Shown: piece after piece, positions 54,033 through 63,624 of the stretch
Layout: each line of letters starts with the position of its first letter
Numbering within the stretch: the stretch's first letter is position 1
Assembly (NCBI RefSeq): GCF_011927765.1
Contig: NZ_JAATJG010000011.1
Span: 81,620-145,619, forward strand
Direction: 5' to 3'
Length of the DNA stretch: 64,000 bases
Origin: Wenyingzhuangia aestuarii
GTDB lineage: Bacteria > Bacteroidota > Bacteroidia > Flavobacteriales > Flavobacteriaceae
Position numbers and translations under genes: made by a program
Notes under the pieces: generated by a model
Database searches by the model: none
What the model was told of the DNA's origin: nothing
The model's input: only the letters and a program-made list of their open reading frames with translations

Positions 54033-55235
54033 TTAGTTATTAAACAAAACCTTAGTTGTAAATCTTTTTCCGTTTGCATTTAAAATAGTTACTAAGTAAA
54101 TTTTAGAGGTTTCAAAATTAAAATTTAAACGGTTTCCTGTTTTTACTTTTTGTTGAATAATGGTTTTTCCCAAAACATCAAAAATAAATACCTCAGCATC
54201 TGATTTTTGTATGTGTACACCTTCTTTTGTGATAGAAATTTTCTCTAATAAAAGGTTGTTGTTAGATAATGTTATGTTTTTAGAAAGAGTTACATCATCA
54301 ATATAAAAAACAGCATTTTCTGTTTCACTCGTTAATCTTACATAAGCAGCATCATTGGTCGTAGCTGTTACAATAGGACTTGTTATTTTTGTCCAAGTAT
54401 CTCCTACAGTTGTGTAAATATCATCTCCTTTATTTTCGATTCCATTTAAAAATAAAGAAGCTTTAACATTTACAGTTTCTCCTGTACTCGCTCTTACATA
54501 TACGGATCCTTGGTAGTTTTTGCCTGTTTCTGCTAAGTGTTGATATCCAACTTTGGCATTAAAAGTAGATTTTCCTCCAGAAGAAAACACATTGGTCAAT
54601 TGTACGGAATAAGATCCACTGTTGGCAAAATCACCATTTAAAATAAAAGGGTTGATTTGGTTTTTTGTATACGGATTGTTTAAACCTAACGCTTGTGTTT
54701 GATGAAAAAAGTTGGTTTCAAAATTTCCGTTAACGGTTAGTGGGTTGGCAGTAATAGTAAGTTCATCAAAAGACAAAGTTTTGTTGGCACCACCTGGTAA
54801 TGTAAAATTGATAGTCCATAAAGAAGGATCTGCTTGTGCTCCAGAAGAAAATACGTTAGAGGATATTAATTGCCATGTTCCTTGTGTAGCTGCTAAGTTT
54901 ATTTGTGCACTTGTATACACATCGGATCCGTTGTTTGCCACTGTCATTTTTACTTTTTGATTGGCAACAGTAGCTTTTACCCATAAGCTTACAATACAGT
55001 TCACATTATTAGCTATGGTAAAAGTATCACTCGTTAATAAATTGCTTGCATTAGAACCAGCATCAGCCGTAAAAGACAGTGCATTATTGGTTTGCCCGCT
55101 TGCATCTACATTTGTACTAGCATTAGCGGCTGTCCAATTGGTAGTGGTTTCAAAAGAACTGTTGGTAACAGCAATGTTTGTTTGCGAAAATAGGCATGTT
55201 GGTAATAACAATGCCATAAGTAATTTTAATTTCAT
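54033..55235 (-). CDS. Secreted carbohydrate-binding-module protein with T9SS tail
   Basis: A 400-residue exported protein (signal to ~FSQ, residue 18). It has two CBM-like jelly rolls in tandem (~20-165 and ~168-315; compare NSSFETTTNWTAAN / NGNFETNFFHQ and the repeated SFDELTIT / FYIDDVTLS ends), then a T9SS type A tail (~325-400, FIFDVLGKTIIQQ... to TTKVLFNN). No catalytic residues were recognised. It probably binds agar/porphyran at the surface or in the medium, complementing the GH16 enzymes. Transcribed towards GH16-2 from its own promoter, as a hairpin stands between it and the SusE-like gene. Confidence 0.72.
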   Translation of the reverse strand: MKLKLLMALLLPTCLFSQTNIAVTNSSFETTTNWTAANASTNVDASGQTNNALSFTADAGSNASNLLTSDTFTIANNVNCIVSLWVKATVANQKVKMTVANNGSDVYTSAQINLAATQGTWQLISSNVFSSGAQADPSLWTINFTLPGGANKTLSFDELTITANPLTVNGNFETNFFHQTQALGLNNPYTKNQINPFILNGDFANSGSYSVQLTNVFSSGGKSTFNAKVGYQHLAETGKNYQGSVYVRASTGETVNVKASLFLNGIENKGDDIYTTVGDTWTKITSPIVTATTNDAAYVRLTSETENAVFYIDDVTLSKNITLSNNNLLLEKISITKEGVHIQKSDAEVFIFDVLGKTIIQQKVKTGNRLNFNFETSKIYLVTILNANGKRFTTKVLFNN

Positions 55236-55278
55236 TTTTAAAATATTTAAAAGTTAATGACTGATTTTAAAAAAAAAG

Positions 55279-55310
55279 AATCCTCTCAAAAGAATACTTA
55301 TGAGAGGATT
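55279..55310 (-). terminator. Terminator after the SusCDE-2 operon
   Basis: 10-bp stem AATCCTCTCA / TGAGAGGATT with a T run on the minus strand, 10 bp after the SusE-like stop. Confidence 0.75.
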
Positions 55311-55319
55311 AGGGATGGA

Positions 55320-56939
55320 TTAGGGTCTAGGATTTACTGCCTTAATAGTAATGTTATCTAGGTATATTGATAATGGTTTAACAGGACCTTCGATGTTATT
55401 ACGAACTCTCATAATTAATTTAGCAGAAGTACTGTTAAAACTAGCAGTAACACTTCCGTACACCCAAGTATCTTTAGGTGTGCTGTTGTTTAAAATTAAT
55501 GAAGGGAAACCAGGGTCTAGAGCACCAGTACCATCATTGGTAAATGTTCTAATGTTTACTTGACTAGGACCAAAATTGTGAGATGCTGGTACGTACGCCC
55601 ACAAACCAATTTCGTAAGTCTGACCGCTTACAATAGGATATTCAATATCTACTCCAGAAGTTGTTGTGTTTAATAATGCTGCTACTCCTCCTTGAAGTAC
55701 GTTTAATTTTAAAGAAGTGTTTCCTGTTTTAGCTTGTTCTGTAGAATATTCATAACTACTGTTTTCTGCAATACAAGGACCACAAAAAGTTGTATTAGAT
55801 CTCCAGTTCTCTATACCCGTACCCGATTTTTCAAAATCAAAATCGTAGTTTGTACCCACTAAAATATTATCTCCTCCACTAATAGCTTGTTGATTGGTGA
55901 AACTTTCTAGTAAGACTCCATCTGTGGTGGCAAAAGAACCTTTGGTATAACTAATGGTAGCAATATCATCATCGTAAACAGTTTCTCCGTTTAAAGTAAG
56001 ATCTACTAAAGTAGCATCATCAGATTGCACTTCTACATTTTGGATACTTGCAGGAATAGTAACGTTGCTTTTGTTTTTTAGAGTGATAGAAAAATCATTA
56101 GTGTTTACAGAAGAAGCTTCCATTTCTCTACTAAAAGCTAAAGTAATTTTACCGTTAACAATAGAAGTGCTTTCTAAGGTTACTGGTTCTGTAGATCCAA
56201 CAATAGTAATTAAGTTGGTAAATGATAGAGTACCATTACCCACAGGGTTTAATCTTGATGCGTTTAAAGAGATACCGTAGTTTTTTACCTTGCTGTATTT
56301 TACATCAATAGAAGCCTTGTTGTTTTCTAGGTCTATAATTTCACTTCCTTCAACTGCATTTGCATCTCCAGACTCTGCCGTTATAGTTTCGGGTTGCCCA
56401 ACTACATCAAAAGAATAACGTACCGTTTTACCTGCACTTACTTCGTTTAAAGCATCATTTTCAAGAGTTAGCAGTGTTTCTTTGTTTCCGTCACTGTCTA
56501 GTATAGCGGCTTCTAAATTAGAAAGTTGAATTTGTTCCAATACTTCAAAAGTAAAAGTTTCTTCAAATTCCTTTTTTCCAGAATTAACTTCGTCTTCTAC
56601 TCCTACGTAAGCATTTTCTTTAAATATTTGGTTTAGAACAATGTCTTGGTTTCCAGCTTTTAAAAAACGAATATTTAAGACACTTGCTGTAGATTCAGTG
56701 TCGTTTTCAGCATCAATAATATCTGCAACTCCTTCTTCAATAGTCCATTTTCTAGAAGCAATTCCAGTAGAAATATCTCCTAAAGAAACTTTAGCTCCAA
56801 CCTCTGTTCGGTTTCCATTGTTTTCAGAAGAGTTTAGAGTTAGTTTATGACTAGGGATAGAAATAATATGATCTTCCTTACAGGCAAAAAAGACTAGCGT
56901 AAGGCTGCATAAAAGCCATTTTATATATTTTATTTTCAT
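55320..56939 (-). CDS. SusE-like surface glycan-binding lipoprotein (PUL2)
   Basis: A 539-residue lipoprotein (lipobox FFACKEDH). PKD/Ig-like modules make up ~30-380 (NKASIDVKYSKVKNYGISLNASR; a SREMEASSVNTNDFSITL stretch as in Ig-like repeats), and the C-terminal ~150 residues (DFDFEKSGTGIENWRSN onward) resemble a CBM jelly roll. It shares its plan with the PUL1 protein at 11693-13666 but little sequence. It lies 33 bp after SusD on the same transcript and would deliver glycan to SusCD. No enzyme motif. Confidence 0.7.
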   Translation of the reverse strand: MKIKYIKWLLCSLTLVFFACKEDHIISIPSHKLTLNSSENNGNRTEVGAKVSLGDISTGIASRKWTIEEGVADIIDAENDTESTASVLNIRFLKAGNQDIVLNQIFKENAYVGVEDEVNSGKKEFEETFTFEVLEQIQLSNLEAAILDSDGNKETLLTLENDALNEVSAGKTVRYSFDVVGQPETITAESGDANAVEGSEIIDLENNKASIDVKYSKVKNYGISLNASRLNPVGNGTLSFTNLITIVGSTEPVTLESTSIVNGKITLAFSREMEASSVNTNDFSITLKNKSNVTIPASIQNVEVQSDDATLVDLTLNGETVYDDDIATISYTKGSFATTDGVLLESFTNQQAISGGDNILVGTNYDFDFEKSGTGIENWRSNTTFCGPCIAENSSYEYSTEQAKTGNTSLKLNVLQGGVAALLNTTTSGVDIEYPIVSGQTYEIGLWAYVPASHNFGPSQVNIRTFTNDGTGALDPGFPSLILNNSTPKDTWVYGSVTASFNSTSAKLIMRVRNNIEGPVKPLSIYLDNITIKAVNPRP

Positions 56940-56972
56940 GATTGTTATGATTTATGAATTGGTGATTTTAGA

Positions 56973-58691
56973 CTATAGAGAACTGTTGTTTTGTAATTCT
57001 TTGTTAGGAATTGGCCAATAATCTTTGTTAGAGTTATAGTTGTTTACAGCATCTTGATAATGTCTTAGTGGCATGGTTCTAAAAAAGAATGGAGCAACGT
57101 TATTTGCTAAAGGATATTTAGTCACTAGTTTTGCTTCTTGATCGTTTGCATTTTCCAAAGCATCTGCCACAATTCCCCAACGAACTAAATCTTTCCATCT
57201 GTGACCTTCGTAACATAATTCTAAAGGTCTTTCTACATATTGTAAATGTGTTAAAATTGCTTTGGCATCAACATTTACTAATGGAAATTCGGTCAAATCA
57301 TTTGCATCTAGACTAGTGTGTAGTTCTGGAATTTGATTTCCGTTTTCTGTTCTATAGGTAGCTAAAGTTTTAACACCAGCTCTTGTTCTTACCAAGTCAA
57401 TCAATTCAATAGCTCTGTCTACGTTTCCATTGTTGGTTCCTCCTTCTAATAAAGCTTCTGCATACATTAATAAAACATCTGCATAACGTATATGTCTAAA
57501 GTTGATTCCTGATCTAGACAATTCTGGTTCTTTATTTAAATGATACCAGTTAGAGTGTTTTTTTACATAAGCGCTAGCTCCGTATGCGTTGTAGCTAGGT
57601 CCAGGCAAGTCTAATAAAGTAGCTTGGTAATAGTCTCCTTCATAATTACTAGGAGCAATACTTGCAGATAATCTGTTAGAATGTCCATCAGTTCCGTCTG
57701 CTTTTTCATCATTTACCATTAATTCGTGTAAATAATACGAAGGAAAAATTTGGTTGAATCCTCCGTTTCCTTGTTTTCCAATAGGACCAGATAAAGCGGT
57801 AGCTTCTGCTCCAGAACTAAATTGATTGTCATCTACATTGTTTCCACCAATACCAGCACTTAAATCAAAAGAGTAGTTGGTTTCTAAAATAGATTCTTCG
57901 TTAAATTCATTAAAATGAGTAAAGTTATCCATAGGGTCTGCTACTAAACTGTATACTCCAGAGTCTACAACTTTGGCAAATTCTGTAGCTGCCAAACTCC
58001 ATTCTTTGTTGTATAAGTATACTTTACCTAATAAACTAGAAGCAGCTCCTGAGGTTATTCTACCAACATCGGTTCCTGTCCAAGAAGCACGAATATTTTC
58101 TTGTGCATATTTTAAATCTGGAATAATTACGGTATTGGTAATTTCTTCTAGCGTAGACATTTCTTTTAACGCATCTGCATCACTAGTAATGGTTTCTGTA
58201 TGTAAAATTCCCTGACCATAAGTATTAACTAATTGAAAGTAAAAGAACGCTCTTAAAAATCTTGCTTGTCCTTCTATTTCACTTTTATTATAGGTGTTGA
58301 ATAAATTTTCATCTGCAGTTGCAATGTTCTGAATAACTTGATTGGCTCTATTGATTCCAATATACAATTCATTCCATTTGTTGGTTACAGATAAATCGGT
58401 ATCGTTAAAACTCAAGTTTAAAAACTGAGGTGTAAATGGAGCAAAAGTGGTTGTAAAGGATAAATCTCCCTGAGCCATTTCTGAAACTATCTGTCTACCA
58501 CTAATGCTAGAAAATTGCAAAGCACCGTAGATTGTAGTTAGTCCTGAATTAAAATCGTTTTCTGTTTGCCAAAAAAGAGCAGCATCATATGCGTTGGGTG
58601 TTAACTCTTCTAGGAAAGTATCTTCATCACAACCTACCAAACCTATAAGAATGGCTAGAAGTGTGTATATTTTATAGTTTAAAATCTTCAT
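56973..58691 (-). CDS. SusD-like glycan-binding surface lipoprotein (PUL2)
   Basis: A 572-residue SusD-family lipoprotein (lipobox LVGCDED). Typical SusD text: NELYIGINRANQVIQNI, YADVLLMYAEALLEGG, ELIDLVRTRAGVKTL and HLQYVERPLELCYEGHRWKDLVRWG. Together with the SusC 22 bp upstream it forms the outer-membrane import complex for PUL2 oligosaccharides. It is divergent from the PUL1 SusD, consistent with different ligands. Confidence 0.93.
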   Translation of the reverse strand: MKILNYKIYTLLAILIGLVGCDEDTFLEELTPNAYDAALFWQTENDFNSGLTTIYGALQFSSISGRQIVSEMAQGDLSFTTTFAPFTPQFLNLSFNDTDLSVTNKWNELYIGINRANQVIQNIATADENLFNTYNKSEIEGQARFLRAFFYFQLVNTYGQGILHTETITSDADALKEMSTLEEITNTVIIPDLKYAQENIRASWTGTDVGRITSGAASSLLGKVYLYNKEWSLAATEFAKVVDSGVYSLVADPMDNFTHFNEFNEESILETNYSFDLSAGIGGNNVDDNQFSSGAEATALSGPIGKQGNGGFNQIFPSYYLHELMVNDEKADGTDGHSNRLSASIAPSNYEGDYYQATLLDLPGPSYNAYGASAYVKKHSNWYHLNKEPELSRSGINFRHIRYADVLLMYAEALLEGGTNNGNVDRAIELIDLVRTRAGVKTLATYRTENGNQIPELHTSLDANDLTEFPLVNVDAKAILTHLQYVERPLELCYEGHRWKDLVRWGIVADALENANDQEAKLVTKYPLANNVAPFFFRTMPLRHYQDAVNNYNSNKDYWPIPNKELQNNSSL

Positions 58692-58713
58692 AATTATTTC
58701 TTCTTTTTAAGGT

Positions 58714-61700
58714 TTAAAAATTAGCTTGAATACCCAATAAGAATTGTCTTGTAATAGGGTAGTTTCCTTTGTCAACACCTCTTGTTAACAAACCATCTCC
58801 ACCAATTTCAGGATCGTACCCAGAGTATTTGGTAAATGTAAATGGGTTTACAGAGCTTATGTAGAGTCTAGCTTTTTTAATGTTTAATTTTTCTAAGTTT
58901 GGAATGGTGTAACCTAGGGTTAAGTTTCTGATTCGTAAATAGGTTCCGTCCTCTAAGAAATAGTCTGATCTAGATCTTACGTTTTCACTAGTAAGACTTC
59001 TTTCTGTAGGTATATTAGAGTTTGGATTTTGAGGTGTCCACATAGAGTACAAATCTTGGTGTCTACGGACTCTGTAAGCAAATAACTTTGCTCCATTGTA
59101 AATTTCTGCTCCTGATGAAAAATAGGTTTGAGCATTAAAATCAAAGTTTTTGTAATTCAACCCAATGTTTAATCCAGATTCAAAATCTGCTTGACCAGAT
59201 CCACTATACACTAAATCATTATCGTCAATTTTAGAATCTCCATTTTGATCTTTGTACATTAAATCTCCTAACTGAGCTCCGCTATCAATTTGTTGATAAG
59301 CATCTAATTGTTCTTGAGTTTTTATAACTCCTTGGTTTTGTAATAAGAAAAACGCTCCAGCTTCATGACCAACAGCATAGTAAGTGGTGTTGTCAGCATT
59401 TTGGTTTCCTTCTGTAAAAGGAACTCCACCACCATAACCTCTTTCAAGGCCATCTAAGTTGGTTACTTCGTTTACGTTTTTAGTTAAGGTGTAAGAAATA
59501 GTGTATTTTAAATCTTTGATTTGATTTCTGTAATTTAAAGCAAATTCTATCCCTTTATTGGTCATGTTTCCTGCATTTACGGCAACTACTCCGTATTGAT
59601 TTACGGCATCTGTTTGTGATGTTCCTGCAGAACCAGGTAGTTCTTTTAACAATAACATGTCGTTTTTGTTATTCTCGTAATAATCAAAGTTCATACTCAA
59701 CTTATTTTTAAATAAGGCTAAGTCAATACCAATGTTTTTAGAAATGGTGGTTTCCCATTTTAAATTTTCGTTGGTAATTCTTCTTTGAATGTTTCCTATT
59801 GCTAAACTTTCTGAGGTTGCAAATGGGTAATTGATACCAGATTCTACAATAGAACTTGTAGCGTAATCTCTTGTACTTTGGTTTCCAACTTCTGCATAAC
59901 TAGCTCTTAGTTTTAGGTTAGAAATTTCACTTATATTCTTTAAAAAGTTTTCTTCATGTAGGTTCCAACCAGCAGACAATCCAAAGAAAGTACCGTGTTT
60001 GTTATCTCCTTGAAATCTAGAAGAACCATCACGTCTAATACTACCAGAGAACAAGTATTTATCATCATAGTTGTATTGACCTCTAAATAATTTTCCGCTA
60101 AGTGTTCTGTTAATGTCTGTTCCTGTAGGTTTTATAGCTTCTGCACCACCACTTAAGACTTGCACATTGTTGTTGGGAACATTTTTATCAAAAATAACAC
60201 CTGTACTAGAGGTTTTACTTTTAAATTTTTCATAAGAAAGCACGGCTAACAACCCTACTTTGTGCTTTTTATTAGCACCAAAAGAAGTATTGTAGTTTAA
60301 AATGTTTTCTATAGATTGTCTTTTAGAAATAACATGATCTTCAATTAATCTAGCGTTTAGAACAGAACTAGCATTTAAATCACCTTGTGAGTTAAAAGAT
60401 AAAAATCTAGGGAAAAATCTTTTTTGTAAAGAATTAAAATTATTGTAACCTAAGTTTACTTTGTAGGTTAGTCCTTCTAATATTTCGTACTGTAAGTTTA
60501 GGGCGATGTTGTTTTTGTGAGTTTCTGTTTCGTTAGTGTTTCCAAACAAAGCAGCAAATACACTTACAATTCCATCACCATCACCATCAATAACACTTAT
60601 GTCGCTAGGGTCAGAAAGAGGTCTTCCGTAAGGCATTTGTTTGATAGATTGTTCGTAAATATTAAATGGTTCACGATCTCTGTTTTCATTAGTATAACCC
60701 AAAGAGGTAAACATTTTAAATTTTCCTTTATTGTATTGTGCTGTTAGTCTATTGGCTAATCTATTAAATCCAGATCCTTTAAGAACTCCGTCCTGATTAA
60801 AATAAGTGGTGTTGTAGTTTAATTTAACAGCTTTAGTTCCTCCAGATATATTTAGAGAGTAGTTCTCTATAATTGAGTTGTTGTTTTGAATAGATTCAAT
60901 ATAGTTTGTATTAAAATCTAAAGCTTCTGGGTTTAGGCTAAAAGGATCAAAAGAAGTGTTGTTTAAAGCATTTCTTTGTTGAATCTGATACATTTGTTGA
61001 TCAGTATTCATTAACGGTGTTCCAGAAGTAATATTTTGAATACCTACGTAGCTAGTAAAATTCACTCTAGTTTTTCCTGCTTCTCCTTTTTTTGTGGTAA
61101 TTAAAATTACACCGTTAGAGGCTCTTGTTCCGTAAATAGCAGCAGATGCTCCATCTTTAAGAATGTCTATAGACTCTATTTGGTTGGGAGCGATGTTAGG
61201 ATTGTCTTCATAAGGAATTCCATCAACTACATACAAAGGTCCTAAAGCACCTGCAGTTAAAGATCCTACACCTCTAATTTGAATGTTGGCAGGTTCACCT
61301 GGGCTACCATTTTGAGCCTGAATATTTACCCCAGCTACTTTTCCTTGAATGGCTGTTCCTAAATCTGAAGTAGCCGTTTGGATAAGTTCCTCTGAAGTAA
61401 CATTAGCTACTGCTCCAGTAATTTCCTTTTTCTTTTGTTTACCGTATCCTATTAATTGTACGGCATCTAAGGATTGTACATCTCTTTCTAATTGAATTTT
61501 AATTATGTTAGAGTTGTTATTAGATAATACCACTTCTTTGGTTAAGTAACCTAAATAGGTAATAACAATAGTTTTGTTAGGTGTTGTTGTAAGTTCAAAG
61601 TTTCCATCAAAATCCGAGAGTGTAGTTTGTTGGGTTCCTTTAATAGTAATTTGAGCACCTAAGAGAGGTCCTTCATTGTCTTTAATTTGACCTTGGTAGT

Positions 61701-61797
61701 TTTTTTGTTGGGCATTTGCATTGATTACATTTAAAAGCAAAATAATAAAAGCTAGTAAATGTTTTTTCTTGCTGCCTAAGCATAGGTTAGTTTTCAT
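58714..61797 (-). CDS. SusC-like TonB-dependent outer-membrane glycan transporter (PUL2)
   Basis: A 1027-residue SusC-family receptor with an N-terminal signal (to ~NAQQ), a carboxypeptidase-D-like domain (~35-110, YQGQIKDNEGPLLGAQITIKG), the plug (AIYGTRASNGVILITTKKG) and a ~800-residue barrel ending in QFLLGIQANF. It imports oligosaccharides released by GH16. First gene of the SusC-SusD-SusE transcript; TGTCTA-type motifs lie in the 207-bp gap upstream. Confidence 0.94.
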   Translation of the reverse strand: MKTNLCLGSKKKHLLAFIILLLNVINANAQQKNYQGQIKDNEGPLLGAQITIKGTQQTTLSDFDGNFELTTTPNKTIVITYLGYLTKEVVLSNNNSNIIKIQLERDVQSLDAVQLIGYGKQKKKEITGAVANVTSEELIQTATSDLGTAIQGKVAGVNIQAQNGSPGEPANIQIRGVGSLTAGALGPLYVVDGIPYEDNPNIAPNQIESIDILKDGASAAIYGTRASNGVILITTKKGEAGKTRVNFTSYVGIQNITSGTPLMNTDQQMYQIQQRNALNNTSFDPFSLNPEALDFNTNYIESIQNNNSIIENYSLNISGGTKAVKLNYNTTYFNQDGVLKGSGFNRLANRLTAQYNKGKFKMFTSLGYTNENRDREPFNIYEQSIKQMPYGRPLSDPSDISVIDGDGDGIVSVFAALFGNTNETETHKNNIALNLQYEILEGLTYKVNLGYNNFNSLQKRFFPRFLSFNSQGDLNASSVLNARLIEDHVISKRQSIENILNYNTSFGANKKHKVGLLAVLSYEKFKSKTSSTGVIFDKNVPNNNVQVLSGGAEAIKPTGTDINRTLSGKLFRGQYNYDDKYLFSGSIRRDGSSRFQGDNKHGTFFGLSAGWNLHEENFLKNISEISNLKLRASYAEVGNQSTRDYATSSIVESGINYPFATSESLAIGNIQRRITNENLKWETTISKNIGIDLALFKNKLSMNFDYYENNKNDMLLLKELPGSAGTSQTDAVNQYGVVAVNAGNMTNKGIEFALNYRNQIKDLKYTISYTLTKNVNEVTNLDGLERGYGGGVPFTEGNQNADNTTYYAVGHEAGAFFLLQNQGVIKTQEQLDAYQQIDSGAQLGDLMYKDQNGDSKIDDNDLVYSGSGQADFESGLNIGLNYKNFDFNAQTYFSSGAEIYNGAKLFAYRVRRHQDLYSMWTPQNPNSNIPTERSLTSENVRSRSDYFLEDGTYLRIRNLTLGYTIPNLEKLNIKKARLYISSVNPFTFTKYSGYDPEIGGDGLLTRGVDKGNYPITRQFLLGIQANF

Positions 61798-62004
61798 ACG
61801 AATCTAAAAGTTTTAATTGTTTTACAAATTTCATTGAAAACAAAGGCTTTAAGATTATGGTTAGGATAGACATATCCTGTACAGTGGTTTTTTTGATGGT
61901 AGACTAATACTGAGAATGTGCTATTTCTCTCAATATCTGTCTAGGTGATGTTTTTTTAATGGTATTGTGTTTTATTTGTGAAATAATAGTATTTAGGGTG
62001 TTTT
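61798..62004 (-). promoter_or_regulatory. Promoter region of SusC (PUL2) with TGTCTA motifs
   Basis: 207-bp gap. It holds TGTCTAG at 61938-61944 (+), and a TGTCTA on the minus strand at 61867-61872. These match motifs upstream of both GH16 genes and the second TPR regulator. Confidence 0.4.
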
Positions 62005-63624
62005 TTATATGGAATTGATAAAATCTGACAAGCTTTGCTCTTTTTCTAGATTTAGTTTTTTCCTAAGCCTATATCTAGAGGTATGGACACTTTCTACAGA
62101 TATTCCTAACAAAGAAGCCATCTCTTTACTGGTAAAGTTTAGTTTAATTAGTGCACAAATTTTTAAATCGGTCTGGCTAAGGTTTGGGAATTGTTCTCTA
62201 AGTTTTTGGTAAAAGTTCTGATTAATCAATGTGAAACGGGTTTCAAACTCTTTCCAGTTACTGTTTGGGTTCCCTTGTATGGTGTTTATCATTTTACTAA
62301 CCGTTTTGGTGTTGATGCTCTCGTCTTGTTTGTTTAATTTTTGTTGAAGATTTTTTAAGAACTCTTCTTTTTCTATTAGTTGAAGCGCAGAGGTGGTTAG
62401 TTCTTTATTTTTTATTTCTAAAATTTCATTCTTTTTTTCAAGTTCAAGTTTTTGCTTTTCTTCTATAATTTTCTTTTCGTTCTGGTGTTTTCTTTTTGTG
62501 TAAAAAATAAAGAAGAAGACAAATATAAGGACTGATACTGTTAGGGTTGTTGTGGTAACTACTTTTAAAAACGAAATGTATTTTTCTTGTTTTAACAGTT
62601 CAATTTTTCTATTGCTTTCTAGTTTTTGTTGTTCTTCTTTAGTGGTTCTAAACGTGTCTTTTAACAACAGTAATTCTTGGTTGCTTTCTGTTTTACTACC
62701 AAAAATTTTTTCATTCATTTCTTTAGATTCTTTTAGGTAAACAAAAGCTTTTTTGTAGTCGTTTTTAATTTTATAGACTTCAACCAAATCATCACAACTC
62801 ATAATTTTGTAGTCTGAATGACAATGGTATTGATTGGATATTTTTAACGAGTTTGTGTAAGCTTTTATACTCTTGTTGTAGTCTCCTTTGGCTTTGTATA
62901 CTTTTCCTAGTATGTGTTCTATAACTACTAAATAGGTAATGCTTTCTTCCTTAAAAAAATCTTTAGCGGTTTGTAGTTTGTCAATAGCTTTGTCGTATTT
63001 TTTTTCAAGCATTAACTTGTAGGCTAGCTCTGCTTCTAAATAATAGTTTTTGTGTAGTCCTTGAATGTTGTTTTTAATTTTTACACAACTATCAAGATGT
63101 TTTAAATACATTTCATAGTTGTTGTTTACTCTATAAAAATTTGCCAATCCAAAATGATCACTAAAAATGTAAATAGAGGGAACCAAGTTCTTTTTGTAAA
63201 GGTCTCTACTTATCTCTAAAGAAGCATTAAAATGTTTTAAAGCTTCTTCTTTACGGTTAAAAAATCCATAAAGCCAGCCAAGTTCCTGATAAACTCTTCC
63301 TTTGTGTATCTTTTTTTGATGCTTATCTGCTAACAACAAAGCTTTCCACAAATGATCATAGGCTTTACTATAATTTACATTGTGACTGTATATAGTACCA
63401 ATTTCTATAAGTCCTTTTATGGCTCTAAGAGTGTCTTTGTTTTTTAAAGCACTTTGGTAGTACTGTGTGTATACTTGTACAGATTTTTTGGGATTGATAA
63501 ACTTGATTTCTTTTGCTTGTTGATAAAGTGTGTCTATCTCTTTTTCCTCTTGACTATAGGTTGGTATATTAAAGAGTAGGCTTAAGGTAAATGTTAAAAA
63601 AAAAACGAAATTGAATTTTTGCAT
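62005..63624 (-). CDS. Membrane-spanning TPR-HTH regulator 2
   Basis: A 539-residue paralog of regulator 1. N-terminal signal (to ~TYSQ), TPR repeats (~30-340), one transmembrane helix (~350-380, FLKVVTTTTLTVSVLIFVFFF), an E/K-rich coiled coil and the C-terminal HTH (LSQTDLKICALIKLNFTSKEMASLLGISVESVHTSRYRLRKKLNLEKEQSLSDFINSI), almost identical to the copy at 49332 in the DNA-recognition segment. The sensor parts differ more, so they could recognise different ligands but act on the same operator. It lies upstream of SusC on the same strand, 207 bp away. Confidence 0.8.
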   Translation of the reverse strand: MQKFNFVFFLTFTLSLLFNIPTYSQEEKEIDTLYQQAKEIKFINPKKSVQVYTQYYQSALKNKDTLRAIKGLIEIGTIYSHNVNYSKAYDHLWKALLLADKHQKKIHKGRVYQELGWLYGFFNRKEEALKHFNASLEISRDLYKKNLVPSIYIFSDHFGLANFYRVNNNYEMYLKHLDSCVKIKNNIQGLHKNYYLEAELAYKLMLEKKYDKAIDKLQTAKDFFKEESITYLVVIEHILGKVYKAKGDYNKSIKAYTNSLKISNQYHCHSDYKIMSCDDLVEVYKIKNDYKKAFVYLKESKEMNEKIFGSKTESNQELLLLKDTFRTTKEEQQKLESNRKIELLKQEKYISFLKVVTTTTLTVSVLIFVFFFIFYTKRKHQNEKKIIEEKQKLELEKKNEILEIKNKELTTSALQLIEKEEFLKNLQQKLNKQDESINTKTVSKMINTIQGNPNSNWKEFETRFTLINQNFYQKLREQFPNLSQTDLKICALIKLNFTSKEMASLLGISVESVHTSRYRLRKKLNLEKEQSLSDFINSI

